In this document: positions 1 to 10,044 of the stretch, one piece after another
Numbering within the stretch: position 1 is the first letter of the stretch
Layout: each line of letters starts with the position of its first letter
Assembly: GCA_018670825.1 (NCBI GenBank)
Contig: JABHIW010000066.1
Coordinates: 46,611-110,610 of the forward strand
Length of the DNA: 64,000 nucleotides
Direction of reading: 5' to 3'
Source: Candidatus Scalindua sp.
Lineage (GTDB): Bacteria > Planctomycetota > Brocadiia > Brocadiales > Scalinduaceae
The notes under the pieces: model-generated
The model's input: only the letters and a program-made list of their open reading frames with translations
Told to the model about the DNA's origin: nothing
The model's database searches: none
Position numbers and translations under genes: made by a program

Positions 1-2
1 AA

Positions 3-332
3 GCCTTAAAAGGAAAAGATAATGATTGGTGGGCGGAAGAAGTCAAATTCTTTGAATTTAATAAGTCACGAGCATGGATTGTAACCAGAAGAATCGCCCA
101 TACCGCGCACCACAGAGGACAGCAGACAATGTTGCTTAGAATGCTGGGGCGGGATATTTATAGCACTTATGGCCCTACTGCTGATACAGGTGGATTACAA
201 CCGAATAATGCACTGACAATATATCCCTATTCTGACATAGATACAATGATTAAGGAAGAGGTAGCTAGTGGAAATTCCAAGGCGCCATTACCCGGACCGG
301 GAGAAAAACCCTGCACAGAACGGCCGGAATAA
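3..332 (+). CDS. DinB/YfiT-like family protein, C-terminal part (5' end outside window)
   Basis: Frame open from position 3 (ALKGKDNDWWAEEVKFFEFNKSRAWIVTRRIAHTAHHRGQQTMLLRMLGRDIYSTYGPTADTGG...); HTAHHRGQQ..LLR..G is a DinB-type metal-binding C-terminal motif. Listed ORF start (129) is probably internal. Confidence 0.75.
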   Translation, partial: ALKGKDNDWWAEEVKFFEFNKSRAWIVTRRIAHTAHHRGQQTMLLRMLGRDIYSTYGPTADTGGLQPNNALTIYPYSDIDTMIKEEVASGNSKAPLPGPGEKPCTERPE

Positions 333-348
333 TTTAATTTAATCTCTT

Positions 349-858
349 GTGTTGTGTTGGTTTTTGCCAGTTGTTTTAATTTTCATGATAAAAGATAAAC
401 TATTATCGACAAAGATAACTAAGTCGATACTGTCGTCATCTGTTGTAAGCATTGTCATCTCAATGTGTTTGCTCGTAAACCTTTTTACACCGGGGATAAG
501 CACGGTTGTTAAAGGTAATAACAGTAGTACAGTTTCGAGCGAATATCACACATGCGGATGTATAACTGGAGTGCATAGCTTAAATCTCTGTTGCTGTGGA
601 GATAAAGAAGCAGGCATGCATGAAACGAAATGTTTGCCTGAGAGAGACTCCGGAAACGCATTCACTACTTTCATTCAAAGCCTGGCATGTGCTGGCGTTC
701 CTGGCCAGTTCATTCCAATATCATACAATGTCAGCCTGCCGGAGGATGGTATTCCCTCACCAGTGCTTTCCTTGCTTTATCATATGGAAAGACGGCAAAC
801 CGTCTTTCCAGCTTCCATAAAAATTTCTCTTCCATATAAACCTCCAAGAATTATCTGA
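349..858 (+). CDS. Hypothetical Cys-rich secreted/membrane-anchored protein
   Basis: N-terminal hydrophobic segment(s), then a Cys cluster (HTCGCITGVHSLNLCCCGDKEAGMHETKC); alternative ATG at 388. Confidence 0.5.
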   Translation: MLCWFLPVVLIFMIKDKLLSTKITKSILSSSVVSIVISMCLLVNLFTPGISTVVKGNNSSTVSSEYHTCGCITGVHSLNLCCCGDKEAGMHETKCLPERDSGNAFTTFIQSLACAGVPGQFIPISYNVSLPEDGIPSPVLSLLYHMERRQTVFPASIKISLPYKPPRII

Positions 859-1208
859 CTTCACAATAACACATTTTTTATTTTAAAATTATTGCAATCG
901 CAACTATTCGGGAATTGTACGTAAAGACCGGGAACAGCAACAGTATGTTTACGATGCCACTCTCGTAATATAGACGCAATTTACATGATAATTTTATGTA
1001 TGAATACCGCGTCGAATTCTTTACTTGAGAGTATCTGGCAATCTATCCCTGTCCTAACTTTCATTCCTTCAGGCTTAATGCACGTAAGTCACATAAAGAA
1101 GGTAATGACGCACATTCAAGAAAGGTGATATGTTCCATAATTCTCACCAGACAACGAAGAAAATGTTGTGACACACAATTCAAATAAATTTTATTCTGGA
1201 GGTATATT

Positions 1209-2195
1209 ATGCGAAAACATTCTTACTCGTGTTGGAAAATAATTTTAGTATGTGCCATTCTTACATTTACATTAATAAAAAACATTGAGGCCAATCACGG
1301 CCCTGGATCGGGTGGAGGACCGGTTTCAACGCTACCCGCGCTTACGTCTCGGGCCGGTAGCTTTAATCTTAGCCTCAATACCAGAATGACTGAGCTCGAA
1401 TCAATTTCCACGAGAAGGCTCAGTGATAAGGGATTAAAATCCGGAGCGTTCGATGCCATTGACCGGACAATTTTACATTCAGCCGGCGCAACTTATGGGG
1501 TTACGGATGATTTTGAAATTGGAGTGAGTCTCGGCTGGTTTGAATCAATTAATTTTCGAGAATCAGAGTTGGAAATTGAAGACGGCGAGGCTGAGATTGC
1601 ACTTCTGAAAGCAAACCCTGATGGGCTTACCGATACATGGCTTACAGGAAAATACCGGTTCTTACGCGGGCCAAAGGGGCACTATGCATTTCTCCTGGGG
1701 GTTAAGTTTCCTACCGGCCGTAAAAGTACTCAGAACAATGAAGGTGAACAACTTGAGGCCGTGGAACAACCCGGAAGTGGGTCCTTTGATTATGCGACTG
1801 GAGTCGCCTATTCAAGGTGGCTTACGAAGAATTGGATGCTGCATTCGAGTATCAAGTATACTCTTAAAACAAAGGGGTCGAGAGACTATGAAGTAGGCGA
1901 CCGTATTGATTGGGGTGTTTCCAATACCTATCAGTTAACACCGAAGAATAAATTCCCAAACTTTGCGGCTATTGGTGAGTTCAACCTGAGGCAGCTATTT
2001 CGGGATAAAGTTGATGGAACTGATGTAAGAGACAGTGGAAGTACTACCGTTTTTGTATCTCCCGGCTTTAATGTGGGAATTACTAAAAATTTTGGGATAA
2101 ATACTTCATTTTCTATTCCTATTTATCAAAAAACATTGGGAAGGCAACAGGAAACTAATTATCAAGCGTCTGTTGGTTTTGATTTCCATTTTTAA
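1209..2195 (+). CDS. Outer-membrane transporter-like beta-barrel protein (MetA-pathway/phenol-degradation-like fold)
   Basis: Signal peptide, alternating beta-strand pattern, ends in aromatic residue (GFDFHF); purine-rich RBS upstream. Confidence 0.6.
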   Translation: MRKHSYSCWKIILVCAILTFTLIKNIEANHGPGSGGGPVSTLPALTSRAGSFNLSLNTRMTELESISTRRLSDKGLKSGAFDAIDRTILHSAGATYGVTDDFEIGVSLGWFESINFRESELEIEDGEAEIALLKANPDGLTDTWLTGKYRFLRGPKGHYAFLLGVKFPTGRKSTQNNEGEQLEAVEQPGSGSFDYATGVAYSRWLTKNWMLHSSIKYTLKTKGSRDYEVGDRIDWGVSNTYQLTPKNKFPNFAAIGEFNLRQLFRDKVDGTDVRDSGSTTVFVSPGFNVGITKNFGINTSFSIPIYQKTLGRQQETNYQASVGFDFHF

Positions 2196-2213
2196 GCGAA
2201 AGGAGCACTCAAC

Positions 2214-2480
2214 ATGAAAATTAATTTTATCATATTCTTTTTATTGTTATTTTCAATGATTGGATGTGAAAGCACAAAGCCTCAAACCCTAACTCAAAGT
2301 GGGCAACACATTGCAAAAGACCCGGTCTGTGAGTATTTTGCAGATATGGGTTGTATCGATGTTGCAGTAACGGAAAATACGCCCCAATCAACGTATGAAG
2401 GAAAAACATACTATTTTTGTAGCCAGAGATGCAAAACAGATTTTGACAAAAAACCTTCAAAATATCTTACAATGCGTTGA
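2214..2480 (+). CDS. YHS-domain lipoprotein
   Basis: Lipobox (FSMIGC) then DPVCEYF...YEGKTYYFCSQRCKTDFDKKPSKY, a typical YHS domain. Confidence 0.8.
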   Translation: MKINFIIFFLLLFSMIGCESTKPQTLTQSGQHIAKDPVCEYFADMGCIDVAVTENTPQSTYEGKTYYFCSQRCKTDFDKKPSKYLTMR

Positions 2481-2524
2481 TTCACTGAGGGTAACAGAGT
2501 TTTAGTATATTAATATGCCTGTCA

Positions 2525-2551
2525 TTGCGTAGAGATCAATTCTCTACGCAA
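2525..2551. repeat. Perfect 11-bp inverted repeat (hairpin) downstream of YHS gene
   Basis: TTGCGTAGAGA-TCAAT-TCTCTACGCAA; no U-tract follows. Confidence 0.6.
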
Positions 2552-2765
2552 GCAGGTAGTCTTATGACGTTATATATATCAGGCCATAAGGGGCACATCT
2601 TAATTATTAAGTTAAACCACTTCTCGCTTTTCTCCCTACAATTGAATCACTTACTAAAAACAGGATCCTGTTGTAGATTATTCCTTGACTTTTTTCAGTT
2701 TAACAGTCATTCTGAGAGTTTCTTTTTATTGACAAGGTTGATGAGGAAGAAAAGAACGTCATAAG

Positions 2766-2966
2766 GTGAATTTTTGGCAAAAAGTAGTAAGCAGTAAAAC
2801 TCACAAACAAGAATGTGCTACATGCAAAAAAGGAAGATCCGGAGAAACAATCTGGTGTGATTCCTGTAAAGTCGTCTATACAAATAGATCTAAGATTGAT
2901 TGCAAAGATTATTTTGACAAAGGAACTATTTGTGAGATATATAAAAAAAGAGCAAATGATAAGTGA
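2766..2966 (+). CDS. Small Cys-rich (zinc-ribbon-like) protein
   Basis: 66 aa with CATC..WCDSC..DC..C pattern; C-terminal coding end is duplicated near 11493. Confidence 0.5.
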   Translation: MNFWQKVVSSKTHKQECATCKKGRSGETIWCDSCKVVYTNRSKIDCKDYFDKGTICEIYKKRANDK

Positions 2967-3099
2967 AGCTGGTGATGCGCTCAGTCCCACTGAGTGCATC
3001 ATTCAGTACTAAATCAGCCTAAGCAAGTGGCAAAGGCGTAACGAAAATCATGCCAGCTGGAATCATTGATTCCTACTTTACTCGTTACAAAGTTAACAA

Positions 3100-5082
3100 T
3101 TGGAAAATAACATGAGACAACACACTTCTGAACTTAATGAAAGCAAGGAACAAGTTCAACTTTTGCTTGATTCCACTGGCGAGGCGATATATGGGATCGA
3201 TAGTGATGGAAATTGTACTTTTTCTAATGCTGCATGTCTTCGGATTCTTGGATATAAAGAAGCAAGACAGCTTATAGGGAGAAACATGCACGATTTGATA
3301 CACCACACCAAAAATGACGGCACTCCTTACCCTATTGAGGAATGTTGTATTTACCAGGCTTTCAGAGAAGGTAAAGGCACTCATGTAGACAACGAAGTTT
3401 TATGGAGAGCAGATGGAACCCGTTTTCCGGCGGAATATATGTCATATCCTATTCGTAAGGATAACAAGATAATTGGTGCCGTTGTAACTTTTTCTGACAT
3501 TACTGAACGCAAGAGAAAAGATGAAGAGCTTCTCATGCTTAAAGAAACTCTGGAACAACGTGTGATCGAACGTACGGAGTCATTGCGGGAAAGCGAGGAA
3601 AGATTTCGCAGTTTGGTCGAAAACACTAATGACTGGATTTGGGAAGTCAACGAGCACACTCAGTATATCTACGCCAGCCCTCAAGTATGTGGACTCCTTG
3701 GCTATGAACCTGATGAGATAATCGGAATGACTCCCTTTGATCTAATGACACCGGAGAACCATCAGAGCGTTAGAAAACTATTCACTGAGATTGCCGGACG
3801 GCAGGAGCCGTTCTCCCGGTTGGAGAACTCTAATCTGCACAAGGATGGTCATACCGTAATACTGGAAACCAGTGGCGTTCCCATCTTAGGACCTGATGGC
3901 TCATTCAAGGGATATCGCGGAATTGATCGTGACATCACTGATCGCAAGAAAGCAGAACAAGCACTCATCCAGTCAGAAAAACTAAAATCTATCGGCACAA
4001 TCACTGCCGGAATATCCCACGAGTTTAATAACCTTCTTGCAATTATTTCCGGTAATGTACAGTTGCTGGAGGAAACCTATAAAGGTCATGAAGAATTAAT
4101 GTCTGCACTGCACACAATTAAAAAGGCTTCCGATGATGGAGCTGAAATATCCAGTAAGATGCTTGAATTTACTAAGACAAGTCAAGACACAAAGAAATTT
4201 GTATCTTCTGATATCAGGAAGTTGATAATGCAGTCTCTTGATTTTACAAAACCCAGATGGTCGAATGAAGCACAGATCAGAAACATAAACTACCAGATAG
4301 ACAAGGAAGGTCTGAAGAGTACTTCATCTATAATGTGTAATCCAACAGAAATAAGAGAGGTATTTATAAACATAATAAACAATGCCCTTGATGCAATGCC
4401 TGAAGGCGGTAGACTATCGTTCAGTACATGGAATAGAGAAAATACGGTATTTGCTGGTATCTCCGACACAGGAGAAGGTATGCCTGAGGATGTAAAAAAA
4501 AGAGTATTTGACCCATTCTTTACTACCAAGACTCCACTGGGAACCGGATTGGGCATGAGTATGACTTACGGTATAATGACCAGGCATGGTGGTAAAATAG
4601 AGGTGGAAAGTGAGCTGGGGAAGGGCAGTACCTTTACTCTGCAATTCCCCGCTACTAATAACAGAGCCAGTCTAATAGCGACCCCTGGGCTGGAACAAGA
4701 AACAGATGAAAAAAACCTACTCATCCTGGTGGTAGATGATGAAGTGGATATATGCGCTATTCTGGACAAATATCTTTCAAGAGCTGGCCACAAGGTCAAG
4801 ACCGTTAATAATGGCGCGGATGCTATAGATAAAATAAAGGCTGAAGATTTTGACCTTATATTATGTGACCTGGCCATGCCTGATGTCTTTGGGTATGATG
4901 TAATTAAGTCTGCAAGAGGGTTAGGAAAAAAACCTAAGATAGGTATAATTACCGGTTGGGGAGAAAAGCTGAAGATAACAAACGAGGAAGACATGAAGGT
5001 AGAATTTATTGTAAAGAAGCCATTCGATTTATCAGAGTTAACAAATAAAATAAATGTTGCGTTTGATATTGATAGTAGATGA
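3100..5082 (+). CDS. Hybrid sensor histidine kinase (PAS-PAS-HisKA-HATPase-REC)
   Basis: GISHEFNNLLAI H-box, NNALDAMPEGG N-box, DTGEGM, GTGLGMS, C-terminal ILVVDDE...LCDLAMPD...KKP receiver; ATG at 3112 is a likely start. Confidence 0.9.
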   Translation: MENNMRQHTSELNESKEQVQLLLDSTGEAIYGIDSDGNCTFSNAACLRILGYKEARQLIGRNMHDLIHHTKNDGTPYPIEECCIYQAFREGKGTHVDNEVLWRADGTRFPAEYMSYPIRKDNKIIGAVVTFSDITERKRKDEELLMLKETLEQRVIERTESLRESEERFRSLVENTNDWIWEVNEHTQYIYASPQVCGLLGYEPDEIIGMTPFDLMTPENHQSVRKLFTEIAGRQEPFSRLENSNLHKDGHTVILETSGVPILGPDGSFKGYRGIDRDITDRKKAEQALIQSEKLKSIGTITAGISHEFNNLLAIISGNVQLLEETYKGHEELMSALHTIKKASDDGAEISSKMLEFTKTSQDTKKFVSSDIRKLIMQSLDFTKPRWSNEAQIRNINYQIDKEGLKSTSSIMCNPTEIREVFINIINNALDAMPEGGRLSFSTWNRENTVFAGISDTGEGMPEDVKKRVFDPFFTTKTPLGTGLGMSMTYGIMTRHGGKIEVESELGKGSTFTLQFPATNNRASLIATPGLEQETDEKNLLILVVDDEVDICAILDKYLSRAGHKVKTVNNGADAIDKIKAEDFDLILCDLAMPDVFGYDVIKSARGLGKKPKIGIITGWGEKLKITNEEDMKVEFIVKKPFDLSELTNKINVAFDIDSR

Positions 5083-5967
5083 TAATAAACCGTACTCCAT
5101 TGACATAAATTCATGGTACAATTGTCAGGAATTGACAAATTTGTCTTTCTTTTTTTAATAGTCTATGACCTTGAATTGTAGCATTCCGGGACAGTTCCAA
5201 CCTCTCCATTAGCTTTTCTAACTGCGCGCCGTTGTGCTTTCCTGCTCATTAAATATTTCGATCTGACGTTGAGCTTCTTAAAACAAATTATATACTCACT
5301 GATAAGGCTGAGCACTGTTCTCCCAATTCCAGATACTTCCTTCCAAACCCCGATTATGTGTACAATTTTGATTGCATGTGTTTCCACCCACCCCTTTCTT
5401 TACGTATATGTTTACCAATTGCCTTTGGATGAATAGTGGTAAGTTTGAAATATCGTTACCACTATCTTTTCCTCCTGTAATACCAATATGATAATGTACT
5501 TTTTTGAAACACTTAGCAGTATTCACCGGATGCAAAAAAGTCTATTAAGGTATTTAGAAGGGCATATTCAGGTATTCCCTTATTGCTTTACTACTCAATG
5601 TTTATTATGATACACAGGTATTTAGTGTCCAAAAAAGATACGGACTCACACAGAAGAGAATTGTAGAAAGAATTCTCATCGCAGATACAAGGGTTAATAT
5701 AATATCATGTATGGCAAAACCCTTCTTCTGTCATTGCTTCATCCGAAATTGTGGATACGTAACATCCGACAAACTTATTTTGTTCATAACTGATCACACT
5801 CAAAAAGAACTAAACACCTATCAACCTTTCGTATCAATCTTGTTTATACTGTTTTAACTATCACCATCACGGTAGACTTTACTCAAAACAATACATCCTC
5901 ACCGTCTCATCACCTATAGGTGTTATACTGATAAGTTCTGCATTCTGTATGGTTAAAGATAGATATT

Positions 5968-8900
5968 ATGAAGATAACAAAATTTAAAACGCTAAGATTT
6001 CAAATCAGACTTGTATCAGCATTGTTATTATTTATATTGATTGTATTGTTAGGTATATCAATAAAAAGAGCATTTGATGCAAATAAGCAAACAGAAGAAT
6101 ATCTAATAATAAACAAAATTTCCGGACTCCTGAATGTTGCAACAGGGTGGCAAGCCCTTGAGCGTGGTTACGGCGCTACGATAATTGGAGGCGGTAAGGG
6201 TGATTCTTCTCCATTCTTCCCAAAATTCATTGAAATGACGAAGACAGGAGATTCTGGAGTTTTCCAAATCGAAAAAGAAGCAGAGAAACTATTAGGTGTT
6301 AGAAGCAACAAGACTTTTGAAAAAAAAATAATTAAATGGAGAAAGAGTTATAAGTCTCTCGTATCTGCCCGCCAAAAAATCGCAAGTAATGACATTTCCA
6401 ATGATGAATGGCTGAATATTGCAACCTTTAATATTAGAAGTGAATTTAATCTTCGCAACACTGCCTTTACACCGCTGAAAGCGAACGAAAAAATAATCTA
6501 TTTGAATTATGTCCTGCGTCCCAATATAGCAATATTATGTGAATATGCAGGACTTGAACGCGCCCTTGTCAGTAATACCATTGAATCTGGAACACCTTTA
6601 TCTCATGAAACCATTAATAGAATCAAGCGCTATCGTTCCATAGTAGACCAGTCTCTTGACCAGATACTGGCCCTAAAGGAATCACCATCTACTTCAATCC
6701 GTATGAAACAGGCTATAGATATATTTGAGAAAGAATTCCTGCAATCATATCAGTTTTTAAAAGAAGAAGTTTTTTCCTCTAGCGAGAAACTGGATGAAGA
6801 CATAAAGAGAGTAAAAGAGGATATAGTTAATAGAAATGTAATTTTCCATAATTATTTACATGGAGCAAAAAATGATTTGTTAAATATAAGCAAAAATCAG
6901 GAAGTAATAGCATTCGCCAGATCTATGAGTTTGAGCTCAGAGGAGGATACTAGACTACCTGAACAGCTAAGTGCAGTGGAAAATTTATTTAACAACTTTT
7001 CTCAAGTGAAAAGAGTCTATGGTCAGATTCGCTTTCTGGATAATATCGGATATGAACGTGTACGTGTTGATTTTGACGGTAATGTCACCAACATAATTCG
7101 TGGCGAGAAATTACAGGATAAAAGTGAAAGGTATTATTTCAAAAAGTCCATAAATATGCCGCAAGGAAGCATATATATTTCTCCACTTGATCTTAACGTA
7201 GAGCATGGACGGATTAAACTCCCCTATACGCCTGTCCTGCGTTACACAACACCGGTTTTTGTAGATGGAAAGCGGGCTGGGATTATTGTCTTTAACTTGC
7301 TTGCAGACACTCCCTCTTTTTTGCATAAAATCACAGGGAATGAAGGTGAAACAGACTATATTTTAGCTAATCAAGATGGATTTTATCTCCATCATACAGA
7401 TAAAGTGAAAGAGTGGGGAATGATGGAATTACTCAACAGATCACATCAGAACATAAGGCAAGACTATCCTGATATTGCAGAACTGATTCTTTCCGGTAGC
7501 GAAGGGAGTGTACGTTTGGATTCCGGACAGGTGATTGTTTATAGGTCGTTTTTCTTTGACCCTGGGACTAGCACTGGTAATTTCTGGATTATTGTAAAAC
7601 GAGTCAAAGGTGTGGATTATCCGGTAAGTGCTTCTGTCTGGTTTGATGAAGCAACTAAGGCAATCAATAAAGGATTAGCTATCTCAAATATTGCTGGAGA
7701 AGAGGCAAATGCTATCATGATAAAAATGGAGGCTACTGCAAAAAGAAGTATGCTGATTAGTTACATTATTCTTGGTTTTACCATTTTTGTTTTCATTTAT
7801 TTTACCAGATGGTCAAGAAATCGGGTTTTAAAACCGATACAGAGATTAACCGATGTTTCACAAAGAATAGCTGAAGGTGACCTTTCACATAGAGCTGATG
7901 TTAAGCAGGGAGATGAGATTGGCACCATGGCCAATAATTTTAACATAATGGCAGATGAACTTACGAATGACATCACAATGCGCAAACAAGCGGAAAAACG
8001 TCTTAGTGCTCAGTACTACGTAACAAAAGTATTGGCAGAAGCAGCCAATACTAAAGAGGCTTCATCCAAAATCCTGCAAGCCGTATGTACGGCTCTTGAG
8101 TGGGACCTTGGTGAAATCTGGGAATTTGATCGACAAGACTGTGTATTGCGGTGTTCGGAAATCTGGCATATTCCGTCCATCAAAGTATCTGAGTTCAAAA
8201 AGCTCACAAGACAAACTTCCTTTGCGAAAGGTATTGGTTTGCCCGGACGTGTTTTTGAGAGCGCACAACCTGCCTGGATTGCAGATGTTGTCCAGGATAC
8301 AAATTTTCCAAGAGCGTCAGTAGCAGCGGAGAATGGGTTGCATGGTGCTTTTGGTTTTCCTGTTATTAGCGATAACGAAGTACTTGGAGTAATCAGTTTC
8401 TATAGTCGTGAGATTAGAACACCAGATACAGATTTGCTCAATATGTTGTTATCTATCGGTAGCCAGATCGGACTCTTCATCAAACGCAAGCGGTCTGAGG
8501 AAAAGATTGCAAGTTTTGTCAATATACTGGAAGAAACATTGAATGAAATTTACATATTTGATGCTAAAACCCTTCGATTTCTTGAAGTCAACAAAGGTGC
8601 AAGGCTGAATCTGGGTTATTCTATGGGAGAACTCAGCAACCTCACACCTCTGGATCTCCAGCCAAAATTTACGTTAGAATCATTTCAGAAAATGATTGAA
8701 ACTCTCCAGGTTGGTGAAAAGAGAAAAGTAGATTTTTCGACAATTCATCGAAGAAAAAATGGCTCTTTCTACGATGTCGAGGTGCACCTTCAGCTCTCTT
8801 CTTTTCAATCTGTCCCAGCATTTGTAGCTATCATTCTTGATATTACCGAGCGAAAGAAGATGGAGGCAGCGCTCTTACAATCTGAGAAATTAAAATCAGT

Positions 8901-9987
8901 AGGCTTAGTGGCATCCGGTATATCACATGAGATTAACAACATACTTGCGATTATCATGGGTAGAGCGGAAATACTACAAAGAGGATTTAATGATAGCAAA
9001 TTAAAGGAGGGACTGAGTTCAATCATTAAGGCAGGTGAGAATGGCGCTGAAATAGTTAGTAAAATGCTTACATTTGCAAAGTCAGACGCAAAGACTTCAG
9101 ATTATGTATTTATTGATATAGGTCTTTTAATTTGTCAGTCTATTGATTTCACAGAGCCCAGATGGAAGAATATGGCTCAGTCTAAGGGCATAAACTACCA
9201 AATAGACACAGCAGGAATAGATAAAATACATGAAGTATTTTGTAATTCAACCGAATTGACAGAAGTATTTATTAATATTATAAACAACGCCCTGGATGCG
9301 ATGCCTGAAGGTGGTTGTCTCGCATTTAGCGTAAAGAGTGACAAGAACACAGTGTTTATAAATATCTCTGATACGGGGACAGGTATGTCTGATGACGATA
9401 GGAAGACGATATTTGACCCATTTTTTACAACACGTTTGCCACATGGAACAGGCCTGGGAATGAGTATTGTCTATAGCATTATTAAAAGACATGGCGGTAA
9501 GATAGAAGTGGAAAGCGAAATAGGAAAAGGCACAACATTTAACCTAAGCATTCCAATTCACAAAGAAATGATACAGAACATCGCACCACTATCTGAGCCA
9601 GACTCTGATAGAATAACCAAAAAGCTCCGGATTTTAGTAGTAGATGATGAGAAGGATATATGCAATATTATTGATGACTTTCTTACCGCTGACGGTCACA
9701 TTATTAAGACTGTTAATAGCGGTGCAGAGGCGATAGAACAGATCAGAAAAGAACAATTTGATCTTGTTTTATCAGATCTGGCGATGCCGGATAAAACTGG
9801 TTATGATGTGATAACGGCTCTAAATAAGTTAGAAAAAAGGCCAAAGATTGGTATCATCACTGGCTGGAGTGAAGAGCTTAATTCGTTAGAAAAAGAGACT
9901 ATGAAAGTCGACTTCATTATGAAAAAACCGTTACATTTATCAGAAATTGCAAGGCGCATTAATGATACGTTTACAAAAAACGATTAA
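5968..9987 (+). CDS. Large membrane hybrid sensor kinase (TM sensor-HAMP-GAF-PAS-HisKA-HATPase-REC)
   Basis: N-terminal TM, extracytoplasmic region, second TM, HAMP (RVLKPIQRLTDVSQRIAEGDLSHRA), GAF, PAS, GISHEINNILAI, receiver. Confidence 0.9.
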   Translation: MKITKFKTLRFQIRLVSALLLFILIVLLGISIKRAFDANKQTEEYLIINKISGLLNVATGWQALERGYGATIIGGGKGDSSPFFPKFIEMTKTGDSGVFQIEKEAEKLLGVRSNKTFEKKIIKWRKSYKSLVSARQKIASNDISNDEWLNIATFNIRSEFNLRNTAFTPLKANEKIIYLNYVLRPNIAILCEYAGLERALVSNTIESGTPLSHETINRIKRYRSIVDQSLDQILALKESPSTSIRMKQAIDIFEKEFLQSYQFLKEEVFSSSEKLDEDIKRVKEDIVNRNVIFHNYLHGAKNDLLNISKNQEVIAFARSMSLSSEEDTRLPEQLSAVENLFNNFSQVKRVYGQIRFLDNIGYERVRVDFDGNVTNIIRGEKLQDKSERYYFKKSINMPQGSIYISPLDLNVEHGRIKLPYTPVLRYTTPVFVDGKRAGIIVFNLLADTPSFLHKITGNEGETDYILANQDGFYLHHTDKVKEWGMMELLNRSHQNIRQDYPDIAELILSGSEGSVRLDSGQVIVYRSFFFDPGTSTGNFWIIVKRVKGVDYPVSASVWFDEATKAINKGLAISNIAGEEANAIMIKMEATAKRSMLISYIILGFTIFVFIYFTRWSRNRVLKPIQRLTDVSQRIAEGDLSHRADVKQGDEIGTMANNFNIMADELTNDITMRKQAEKRLSAQYYVTKVLAEAANTKEASSKILQAVCTALEWDLGEIWEFDRQDCVLRCSEIWHIPSIKVSEFKKLTRQTSFAKGIGLPGRVFESAQPAWIADVVQDTNFPRASVAAENGLHGAFGFPVISDNEVLGVISFYSREIRTPDTDLLNMLLSIGSQIGLFIKRKRSEEKIASFVNILEETLNEIYIFDAKTLRFLEVNKGARLNLGYSMGELSNLTPLDLQPKFTLESFQKMIETLQVGEKRKVDFSTIHRRKNGSFYDVEVHLQLSSFQSVPAFVAIILDITERKKMEAALLQSEKLKSVGLVASGISHEINNILAIIMGRAEILQRGFNDSKLKEGLSSIIKAGENGAEIVSKMLTFAKSDAKTSDYVFIDIGLLICQSIDFTEPRWKNMAQSKGINYQIDTAGIDKIHEVFCNSTELTEVFINIINNALDAMPEGGCLAFSVKSDKNTVFINISDTGTGMSDDDRKTIFDPFFTTRLPHGTGLGMSIVYSIIKRHGGKIEVESEIGKGTTFNLSIPIHKEMIQNIAPLSEPDSDRITKKLRILVVDDEKDICNIIDDFLTADGHIIKTVNSGAEAIEQIRKEQFDLVLSDLAMPDKTGYDVITALNKLEKRPKIGIITGWSEELNSLEKETMKVDFIMKKPLHLSEIARRINDTFTKND

Positions 9988-10044
9988 ACAACAGCGTGGT
10001 GCATAAATAATGAATCGAAGTTTTTATAAAAATAGGGAGAAAAA

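Noticed and set aside
2525-2764. 79-aa plus-strand ORF
   Set aside because: Begins inside a hairpin, low-complexity translation, no RBS; likely non-coding
4566-5138. 190-aa minus-strand ORF
   Set aside because: Antisense to the well-supported hybrid kinase 3100..5082; Ser/Ile-rich composition is typical of shadow ORFs
5163-5535. Minus-strand ORFs (74 and 79 aa) in the 5083-5967 gap, considered as integrase/transposase remnants
   Set aside because: No frame gave a recognisable transposase or integrase motif; may be degraded coding DNA but cannot be supported
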